Of a stretch of DNA of 64,000 nucleotides, positions 20,882 to 28,900 are shown piece by piece. A program made the translations under genes and the position numbers. Position 1 is the first letter of the stretch. Every line of letters begins with the position of its first letter. Origin of the DNA: Verrucomicrobiota bacterium (GTDB taxonomy: Bacteria; Verrucomicrobiota; Verrucomicrobiia; Limisphaerales; UBA1319); the NCBI GenBank assembly GCA_022709905.1, contig JAKLHY010000013.1, positions 1 through 64,000 on the forward strand. Direction: 5' to 3'. Under the pieces are notes generated by a model that was not told the origin of the DNA, ran no database searches, and saw nothing but the letters and a program-made list of their open reading frames with translations.

Positions 20882-23800
20882 TCAGGGAATTCCGGGCACA
20901 CTGCGAGCCCGGTAGAACCGGCAGGATGGATAAGTCTTGCTCTCGCTGAATACGGCCGGTCCTCCTGAGTTGGTCACCGAGCCAATCGCTTCCCAGTTCA
21001 CCAGATCCGAGGAGCCTTGGATTTCAAATGCTGTCCCCAGCGGCCCTCCACTGATTTCAATTCGCAACTTGCCTTCGTCAAACTGAATGTGGCGGGGGAT
21101 CCCCAGACTGGGAACGACCGGCGCGCAGGGAGGCTCTTCAATCGCCCGCAGGAAAGGAAGACCATCGTTCCAACACGACTCCATTCCCCATACCTGGACG
21201 AAATCCCAATCCAGGAAAGTGCTGACTTGACGCAGTTGCTCGTTAGAGCGGGGGGCTCCGCCTCCGCCAGCCGAGCGCGTTTGACCGGTAGTCTCCCAAC
21301 CCCAATACGACGAGTCGATAGGCACAACCACGCTTGCGCTTCCGATGAGCCCGCCCACCTCCTGCTGACCAGCGACAAGACCCACAGCATAACAATTCTG
21401 AATCTTCCCGCGTATCCTCGATTCCACGAATCCCACAAGACCACCGGTCGATTCGTTTCCTAAAACCGAACCCATCGCATAACAATTTTCGATGCGATCG
21501 AAGGTCCAATCCAGGTTGCCAACTAATCCCCCCACCGCAATATTTCCGGCCACGTTGGCATGGGACAAGCTCGAACGTATGATGCCATCGATCGAGGCCC
21601 GGCCTACCAATCCCCCGACGTCGATCTGCCCATTCACCGTTCCTCGCGTTTGGCAATGGTCCACCTGACCCTGACAGCACCCCACCAGGCCGCCGACACA
21701 ATCTTGGCCCGTGATCTGCCCCATCATCCGGCAATTTGAAATTCGGCCGCCGTAGCCAGCCAAGCCCCCCACATTGTTTGCTCCAACAATGACGCATCCC
21801 TCCAACCGGAGGTTGCTGATCCGAGCCATGTCACCCAGGCTGCCAAACAGGCCAACGTTATCCGCATCCGGCCGCGCAATCCAGAGTCCGCGGATTGTGT
21901 GATGATTCCCGTCAAACCAGCCTTGGAACGGCCCGCTGAGTTCCCCCCCGATCGGCTTGAAGCCAGCCCCCGCATGCCAGTTGGTCGTTGCGGACGCCTC
22001 GATATCATTGACCAGCCGATATTGTTTCCCGGTGCTGTCCTCGCAGGTCTTTTGCATCCAGACCAAGTCGTCCAGCGTGGCAATCTGAAATGGATCTGTC
22101 TCCCCGCCACTCCCGTATGCGGGCCCGAGTACCGTCACAGACGCGGGCGGGCTGACGCTGCGTCCGGCTTCATTGGTAACCGCCACCGAGTACCAACCGG
22201 AATGGACAGGGGCGGCATTTGTGATGGAAAACAGACTATTGGTGGCCCCGTGGATGGCGGTCGGTTCGGAACTCGTCGAAGACTGAAAGAACCACTGGTA
22301 GTTCAGTGGGGCCTTTCCGATGGCGGATACCTCCAACATGATGAGTCCAGCCTTCACTCCGGCCTCTGAAACGGGCGGACTCAGGATCAAGGGGACGATT
22401 TGTTGGGCAACAGAAAGCCGCAGGTGCGGATAACCATGGTTCACCGTCGGCGATATGCCCCAAATGTGAGAGAAATCCCAGCCTACATAGGTGGACTGGA
22501 GCTTCATCGCAAACGTTGATCGGCCAATTCCCCCCTTGGATTGCGGAGCGCCTGTAGTTTCGAAGTCCCAGTAGGAGGAGGTCACAGAAGCCTCGTCGTC
22601 GGCCTCGGCAACCAAACCGCCGGCCGACTCATGGAGAACTCCAGCCGCATAGCAGAAACCAATCCATGTCCCATGGGCCCCTCCCACCAGTCCGCCCGCG
22701 TAACCCCTCGTCAGCCGGGCCATCGAGAAACTGTTGCGGATCGATCCCAAATGACTTAGACCTACAAGGCCACCTGTGAGATTCCTGCCGTTGATCTCAG
22801 CATCGGTTTCACAAAAATGGATCTCGCTTGAAGTTTGACTCCCGACGATTCCTCCGGTTTCACTCGAGCCATCAACGTAACCATGCGTCGCGCATCTCAG
22901 GATCCGACTGCCGCAGGCATATCCGATGAGTCCACCGGTATAATATCCCCCTCCAGACACCCAACCGCTTGCCGAACACTCTATGATCTCGTCCATGTAA
23001 CTGTCGGCAATTAGCCCTCCCGTGTACCAGCCATCGGCCAACACCTGGCTGTTGACACGACACTCTTCGAATACGCCCTGTTCACTCTGGCTGGTGAGGC
23101 CGCCTACATACATCGGCCCGCCGCCTGCTCCCACTCCCACAACCATTCCAGACGCAGTGCAACGGACCATCCGCCCTCCCCGATTGATGCCAGCCAGCCC
23201 TCCGGCATATTTTCGGATGTTCATGGTCTCAGCCGTCGCGGTCACAAATGCGCTCGACGAAGAATCGACGATAGTTCCGTAGTCATTGTAGCCGGCGAGG
23301 CCGCCAAAAACAACCCCTCCCCCCTCCACCTGACCGCTCGTGTCACACCGCTCGATGCGTGTCCCAATCATCTTCCCTACGAGGATCCCAACCCGGCTAT
23401 TACCCCGTATGAACGCATTATCGACCTTCAAGTCACGAATGTCAGCGCCCGCCGCGCAACCGAACAGTCCGACATTCCCCTGGGTGCCTCTCCGAATCGT
23501 CAGGTTTTCAATCGCGCGTTTATTCCCATCAAAGGTCCCCCGAAAAGGCGCTTCCTCGCTTCCAATGGGTTCGAATCCAGAGTTCTCATGCCAGGTTGTT
23601 GTGGCCTGCGCATCGATGTCGTTGACGAGCTTATAGTGCTTGCCTGCACTCTGTGCCACCGTCCCTTGCATCCACACCAAATGCCCTAACTTCGAGATGC
23701 GGTAGGGATCTGCTGGAGTGCCCTTGCCTGGGGGCGCAACCGGTGTCTGGGCCGAGAGCGTGGCTGCTGTGAGCATGAGCAGAGTCACCAGCCACCGGCC

Positions 23801-23914
23801 ATTCGGCGGGAGGTCCGATTTCGCCACGCGAAACCGGTTCCGGCTCTCTGGCCGTCTCAATCGACACCCCCCATCCATTGGGGCACGAATGCAAACGTTG
23901 GCACTTGCTGACAT
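20882..23914 (-). CDS. Large secreted GLUG-repeat protein with Ig-like domain
   Basis: The 1,010-residue product has an unusually long leader; the hydrophobic core is RWLVTLLMLTAATLSAQ near residues 40-56, so a downstream start is possible. Two blocks of GLUG-type repeats (about residues 180-450 and 660-890) show the pattern GxVGGLVGxxxxGxIxxC, for example VGGLAGYGGRISNCRMMGQ and VGGLVGCCQGQVDHCQTRG, expected to form a right-handed beta solenoid. Each block is preceded by a repeated module (GTPADPYRISKLGHLVWMQ and GGETDPFQIATLDDLVWMQ). An immunoglobulin-like domain lies between (about 505-600, PLNYQWFF, SGWYSVAVTNEAG). The C-terminus (FEIQGSSDLVNWEAIGSV, FYRARSVP) is the beta-module typical of verrucomicrobial exoproteins. 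GLUG proteins are often surface adhesins or protease-like; here no enzyme domain is visible. Confidence 0.85.
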   Translation of the reverse strand: MSASANVCIRAPMDGGCRLRRPESRNRFRVAKSDLPPNGRWLVTLLMLTAATLSAQTPVAPPGKGTPADPYRISKLGHLVWMQGTVAQSAGKHYKLVNDIDAQATTTWHENSGFEPIGSEEAPFRGTFDGNKRAIENLTIRRGTQGNVGLFGCAAGADIRDLKVDNAFIRGNSRVGILVGKMIGTRIERCDTSGQVEGGGVVFGGLAGYNDYGTIVDSSSSAFVTATAETMNIRKYAGGLAGINRGGRMVRCTASGMVVGVGAGGGPMYVGGLTSQSEQGVFEECRVNSQVLADGWYTGGLIADSYMDEIIECSASGWVSGGGYYTGGLIGYACGSRILRCATHGYVDGSSETGGIVGSQTSSEIHFCETDAEINGRNLTGGLVGLSHLGSIRNSFSMARLTRGYAGGLVGGAHGTWIGFCYAAGVLHESAGGLVAEADDEASVTSSYWDFETTGAPQSKGGIGRSTFAMKLQSTYVGWDFSHIWGISPTVNHGYPHLRLSVAQQIVPLILSPPVSEAGVKAGLIMLEVSAIGKAPLNYQWFFQSSTSSEPTAIHGATNSLFSITNAAPVHSGWYSVAVTNEAGRSVSPPASVTVLGPAYGSGGETDPFQIATLDDLVWMQKTCEDSTGKQYRLVNDIEASATTNWHAGAGFKPIGGELSGPFQGWFDGNHHTIRGLWIARPDADNVGLFGSLGDMARISNLRLEGCVIVGANNVGGLAGYGGRISNCRMMGQITGQDCVGGLVGCCQGQVDHCQTRGTVNGQIDVGGLVGRASIDGIIRSSLSHANVAGNIAVGGLVGNLDWTFDRIENCYAMGSVLGNESTGGLVGFVESRIRGKIQNCYAVGLVAGQQEVGGLIGSASVVVPIDSSYWGWETTGQTRSAGGGGAPRSNEQLRQVSTFLDWDFVQVWGMESCWNDGLPFLRAIEEPPCAPVVPSLGIPRHIQFDEGKLRIEISGGPLGTAFEIQGSSDLVNWEAIGSVTNSGGPAVFSESKTYPSCRFYRARSVPGIP

Positions 23915-23952
23915 GGTCTAAACTCGTCAGGTTGGATTCGTTTTTCCGGCGA

Positions 23953-24573
23953 TCATTGAACCGGTTCCGGGGAGAGGAATGGCCCCGGATCTTTGGGGCG
24001 GCTCAGTCGAGGACGGGACGGATCCTCCACACCTTTGGCGGATAACCGCGCTTTCCTGGTCGCCAGATACTCCGTCAGGGAAGGCAGCTTAAGATAGGCG
24101 ACGGCTTCAAGAATGTCTTGGCGTTCCTGGGCGTCGGTGGTTTGGGCTGCCAGTTCCTGCAGTCTGGGAAGAACCGATCGATCTCCGAACTGGATGATCG
24201 CGTCCAGAGCGGCCTTGCGAACCAGCTGATGCGGGTTTTTCAGTTCGGCCATGATGCTTTCCCGCGAAGCCGCATCGTCCATCATCCCCAGAGATGCCAG
24301 TTCGGCCATGCGGTGACGCGCCTCTTTCTCTCTGACTGGATCGGACCAATTTGGCGTGTGGGCGGGGATTGCCGACTGGACAAGATTTGGCGAACTTTGA
24401 ACGGTCCGCTCGGTTTGGGGTTTGTCCAGTTCGGTGGGCCCCGGTGGCGTGGAGGCCCCGGGAGGCGGTGGGATCGCCCCATCGATTGGACGCTCCCAAT
24501 TCGAGATTCGCAGAAGAATTCCGATCCACACGCCGGCCGCCAGCAAGGTCGCCAGGATGACTTTAGGCCTCAT
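23953..24573 (-). CDS. Membrane-anchored HEAT-like repeat protein
   Basis: Starting from the ATG at 24573 the product is 206 residues: a single N-terminal membrane anchor or signal (MRPKVILATLLAAGVWIGILL), a proline-rich linker, and about 100 residues of helical HEAT-like repeats (DDAASRESIMAELKNPHQLVRKAALDAI, SVLPRLQELAAQ, ERQDILEAVAYL). The reading frame extends to 24702, but the extra 43 residues are basic and overlap the previous gene's end, so the internal ATG is preferred. It lies between the small exported protein gene and the GLUG gene on the same strand, 38 bases from the latter. The domain suggests a scaffold or interaction role at the membrane; no function can be assigned. Confidence 0.7.
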   Translation of the reverse strand: MRPKVILATLLAAGVWIGILLRISNWERPIDGAIPPPPGASTPPGPTELDKPQTERTVQSSPNLVQSAIPAHTPNWSDPVREKEARHRMAELASLGMMDDAASRESIMAELKNPHQLVRKAALDAIIQFGDRSVLPRLQELAAQTTDAQERQDILEAVAYLKLPSLTEYLATRKARLSAKGVEDPSRPRLSRPKDPGPFLSPEPVQ

Positions 24574-24631
24574 GCGATCAGGGAGCCTGCGGACAGAATT
24601 CAATCCGGCCGCGGGAAAAGAGCGATCGCGC

Positions 24632-25273
24632 TCACTCGGTAAACGACACGGACTCCTTGCCGGTAAGCGTTCCCGTGACCACAGCGAAGCCCAGATCGCC
24701 AAAGGCCCCTTCGCCCGAGGCGGTATAAGTCATCGACGATGCATATTTGCCACTGGTAGTATCGGTTCTTGGCGAGTAAGTCGCGCTTTCCGAGTACTTG
24801 TAAGACACCATTCCGCCCAATAAGAAAGTATAGGGGCCTTCGATCGACATTTTCGCGTAGGTGTACCCCGTCTCACTGGCGCTGTAGGACGTATCCGTTT
24901 CTTTGCTGGTGCCGGCGTAGACCGAGTCTCCCTCCTCAATACTAAAGTAGTTTGAGACATCCAGCAAAACCTCTCCTCCCTTGCTGCGCACCTCGTAGGT
25001 TCCGTCACCGGGATTCAAATACAGGACCGCCCCGGTCGGCAAAGTGACTTCGGCGTCGGTGGCGATCATTTTCAGGATATCCTTGGTCGTGATCCTGATG
25101 GTCCGCATTGTGGACTTGTAGGAGCCAGGCTTGATCTCCTCGTCCTGCAAATCCTGTTGATAAGCAGTCAGTTTGATGTCGATAATGTCCGCGCTGGAGT
25201 TGCAGGCCAGCCATCCCATCAAAATTGCGGCCTGGCACGAACCCCATAGGGTCATCATGGTTATTCTTTTCAT
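24632..25273 (-). CDS. Small exported protein of unknown function
   Basis: The 213-residue product has a signal peptide (MKRITMMTLWGSCQAAILMGWLACNSSAD; the cysteine at residue 24 could be a lipobox residue, but the flanking LAC-N context is imperfect). The mature part is rich in Ser, Thr, Tyr and Gly and predicted to be mostly beta: TTKDILKMIATDAEVTLPTG, LYLNPGDGTYEVRSKGGEVLLDVSNYF, ASSMTYTASGEGAFGDLGFAVVTGTLTGKES. I recognise no family. The order of segments (leader, helical piece, repetitive beta strands) suggests a small beta-barrel or sandwich. It is the first of three co-oriented genes with the HEAT-like and GLUG proteins. Confidence 0.65.
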   Translation of the reverse strand: MKRITMMTLWGSCQAAILMGWLACNSSADIIDIKLTAYQQDLQDEEIKPGSYKSTMRTIRITTKDILKMIATDAEVTLPTGAVLYLNPGDGTYEVRSKGGEVLLDVSNYFSIEEGDSVYAGTSKETDTSYSASETGYTYAKMSIEGPYTFLLGGMVSYKYSESATYSPRTDTTSGKYASSMTYTASGEGAFGDLGFAVVTGTLTGKESVSFTE

Positions 25274-25534
25274 AGTCTTTATGGATATTGCAGCGGGGCA
25301 TTCTCAGACACTCGAACGTATGGACGCGCCCGGTTTCCTGATGAGTTCCCCGATATTTGCACCGCTTATTATGGAGAAATTGCCAGCCACCCACCATCCC
25401 GAAAAATCGGGAGCCCGTCGTTTTCTTGACTCAAGGCCTTTCTTCTTAATCATTGCTTGACTTAGAAATTAAAATCCTATTCGTTATCCACCAATGCCTA
25501 TCCGTCACCACGGTCCTGATCTTGCCCGACGGTT
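25274..25534. other. Intergenic region without gene; contains a perfect palindrome
   Basis: No gene is supported here. A perfect inverted repeat TCCCGA-AAAA-TCGGGA (25397-25412) lies upstream of the minus-strand gene at 25273. The stretch around 25440-25500 is AT-rich and may carry the promoter of the minus-strand genes, but no hexamer pair is convincing. Confidence 0.4.
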
Positions 25535-25879
25535 ATGCTGCGGATCCGTGGGCAGGCTTCTTTTCCCTGCGCTCGCTTCAATAGCACCAGTCGTCTTCAC
25601 ATCGTGTTCACCGACTATGCCGCTCAGCACTGCTTCGGGAGCGGCGCCTGGAAATACGACAGGTGCGTCTGCCACGCCGTCCAGAGCGACGGTAAATGGA
25701 CCTTCCGCACTGTGTTCAAACATGCCGAGCCCATCCACAAACAATTCGTCGAATCCAGTTTCGCCCTCGTCGACGGCCGACTCTTCGTCCTCTGCGAACA
25801 ACGCCATGACACCTTCGGCCCCGCCCCGAAATACTGCATCCAACAAAGCGACTGCGTGCTGTGGTGGCTGGTCAGGTGA
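25535..25879 (+). pseudogene. Fragment of a sialidase/BNR-like protein
   Basis: A 114-codon stretch has strongly protein-like content: LHIVFTDYA, WKYDRCVCHAV, WTFRTVFKHAEPIHKQFVE, SFALVDGRLFVLCEQRHDTFG. These resemble blades of a sialidase- or glycosidase-like propeller in which Asp-box-type strands alternate. It has no signal peptide and no complete domain, and it stops abruptly after CVLWWLVR, so it looks like a truncated remnant of a longer gene, not a working gene. Third codon positions are G/C-rich, consistent with former coding. It lies 43 bases upstream of the giant LVIVD/vWA gene. Confidence 0.4.
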
Positions 25880-25922
25880 ATGCTGGCTGGAGAATCGGGG
25901 CAGATAACAACAGAGCTTACCA

Positions 25923-28900
25923 ATGATCCAGGCAACGGAACTACGACAGCAGCAGATGGGATTCTTATTGCTGACTTTTCTGGGCGTACTAGTTCCCAGT
26001 TTTACCTACGGAGCCGCAAACGGTGTGGAGGTGATCCGAGTGGGGGGATATCCGACTGGTGGCATCTCAAAGGGTGTCGCTGTGCGGGAGGCTTATGCTT
26101 ACGTAGGAGCAGGGACTGCAGGCCTGCAAATTCTTGACGTAGCGAATCCGGGATCGCCGGTCTGGCTTGGCCAATCTCTCACGGACAGAAGTGCTGACCG
26201 AGTTGTTGTGGCTGGGCACAATGCCTACGTAGTAGAGACTGGTCTCAATCTCGGCAACCTAGCCGGCTTGGGCGTGATCAACGTGCACAACCCTAGGGCA
26301 CCACTGCGGTTAAACGAGCATATCACCCCGGGGGTTGCCATGGACGTTGCGATCACTGGCAACTACGCTCTTGTCGCGGACTTGGGAGGCGGGCTCAGCG
26401 TGATCGACATAAGTAGTCCTGCATCGTTGCTCCACGTTGGTAGTGTTCGGACAATCGGATGGGCGACTGCCGTGGAGTGTTTAGGAAAATATGCCTACGT
26501 GGCATGCCAAGGCGACGGTCTCCAGATCATTGACATTGGCAATCCTGCGTTACCAGTAATTGTGGGAGCGTATGACACGTTAGGGACTGCATTAGGCGTT
26601 GCCGTAAGCGGCAATACCGCATTCTTGGCGGACGGCGAAGCAGGTCTTGACGTGATCGACATTAGCAACCCTGCATCGCCTGCTCGGCGGGGAGGCTGCG
26701 ATACCAGCGGGAAAGCATATGACGTTGCCATCGCAGGACAGTACGTGGTCATAGCTGACTGGGATGCGGGAGTACAAATAATCAATGTGTGCAACCTCGC
26801 GGCACCTGTCCGTGTAGGGGGGTGTGACACTGGCGGCAAGGCACGTGGGATTGCCATCGCGGGTAACTACGTCTACGTGGCGGACTGGGACGCGGGACTT
26901 CAGATCATCAGAGTGACCCTCTCCAAGCCTGAATTCGTCGCAACGAACCTCGTTCTCTGCCTGAGCGAATCGGATCCGCGTCATCGCACTTTTTCAGTTA
27001 CCACACAATACCCGGCTGGCACCTCGCTGGATTGGCATCTCGGTGATAGTCTTGTGCATAGTGGCGCGGAGTTCACACCACCGTTGGTTAGTGGAACCTT
27101 TATCTACACGGTTGTGGCCACGAGTTCAGGCCTGGGCTCAAGCGAGGCAGCTACAGTGACTTTGACCGTGGTGGAGACTCCGAAGCCGTTTGTGGTAGAT
27201 CCGGTACGTATTATCGGGCGCTGCCTAGTGGGATCCGACCTTAGTCGTTTTGTGGTTACAAACCCGCCCACCAGAGGTCAACTGAGGTGGTACGACGGTG
27301 AGGTAGAGGTAGGGGTCGGGGCGACTTTTATTGTGCCGGTTGAAGGGGCCGGAACATACGCCTATGAGGTCAGGGCCATTAGTGAAGAGGGTTGTTTTGC
27401 TGAGGCGACTGCTGTGGTTCTCCGTGTTGTGGACAACGGTGTGATTTTTGGCGACCTGAAAGCGACCGGAGCGCAAGGACGACCATTTGAGTATCAGATA
27501 GAGGTTTGCGGTGGCGGTGGGCCGTTTGGAAACATCGACTTCTATGCTTCAGGCCTGCCCGAGGGGTTATCCCTTGACCAAAAGACAGGCGCGATATCGG
27601 GCATCCCTCTGGTGGCTGGAGAATTTGATGTTGAGCTTCGAAGCTACTACCACACCTTCGATATACGAGAACACCGTTGGGACACCAATATCCTGGGACT
27701 GACTCTCGTTAGTGGTGCCCCCAAGATTACGGGCAGCCTGGCAGCTTCTGGTAAGCAGGGGATGCCTTTCTTCTATGCCATCACCGCAACCAACAACCCC
27801 ACAGGATTCCTAGAATCGGGGTTAACGCATGGCCTGTGGCTAAATCCTACGAACGGGGTAGTAACCGGGACGCCTCAGGTGAGTGGCGGTTTTAACGTCC
27901 AAATAACAGCGACCAATCGCTGGGGCTCAGATACCAGAACTCTGTCGCTGATCCTGACCAGCGGCGTGCCTTCGATCACTAGCGCGCTTGCCGCGAGCGG
28001 CAAACAGGGGGTGGCCTTTACCTATGCAATCGCTGCCAGCAACGAACCGACAGGGTTTGCGCAATCTGGATTGCCGCTCGGGCTTTCGTTGGATACGACC
28101 AGCGGGGTGATTTCCGGAATCCCGAAGGTTAGCGGCAGCTTCGCAGTCTCCATCACCGCCAGCAACCCGTGGGGGTCCGACACGAAGATGCTTGCGCTGG
28201 CCCTGGCAAGCGGCGTGCCTTCGATCACCAGCGCCCTCACTGCAAGCGGCAAGCAGGGTGCGACCTTCACCTATGCAATCGCCGCCAGTAACGAACCGAC
28301 GGGGTTTGCGCAATCTGGATTGCCGCTCGGGCTTTCGTTGAATACGACCAGCGGGGTGATCTCCGGAATCCCGCAGATCAGCGGCAGCTTTGCCGTTTCT
28401 CTTACCGCCAGCAACCCGTGGGGGTCCGACACGAAGATACTTGCACTGGCCTTGGCAAGCGGCGTGCCTTCGATCACCAGCGCGCTTGCCGCCAGCGGCC
28501 AACAGGGGGTAGCCTTTACCTATGCAATCGCTGCCAGCAACGAACCGACGGGGTTTGCGCAGACTAGCCTGCCGGCCGGGCTTTCGTTGAACGGGACCAG
28601 TGGGGTGATCTCCGGAATCCCGCAGATCAGCGGCAACTTTGCCGTCTCTCTTACGGTTAGCAACCCGTGGGGGTCTGATACGAAGATTCTTACCCTCGTT
28701 CTGACCAGTGGTGTGCCGGTCATCACCGGCAGTTTGACAGCCAATGGAAAACAAGGCATCGCATTCAGCTATGCCGTCAGGGCGGACCACAATCCCACCG
28801 GCTTTGCCGCCGCCGATCTGCCCTCAGGATTGGAAATCGATGGCACGACCGGGGTGATATCAGGACGCCCCCTTGCGGGCGGGACGTTCAGCTCAACGAT

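Noticed and set aside
23570-23582. GGTTCGAATCC-like string suggesting a tRNA T arm
   Set aside because: It lies inside the GLUG gene and no acceptor, D or anticodon stems can be drawn around it.
25494-25907. 137-codon Ser/Thr/Pro-rich frame on the plus strand
   Set aside because: The overlapping frame at 25535-25879 has much better protein-like content; this one is its shifted shadow.
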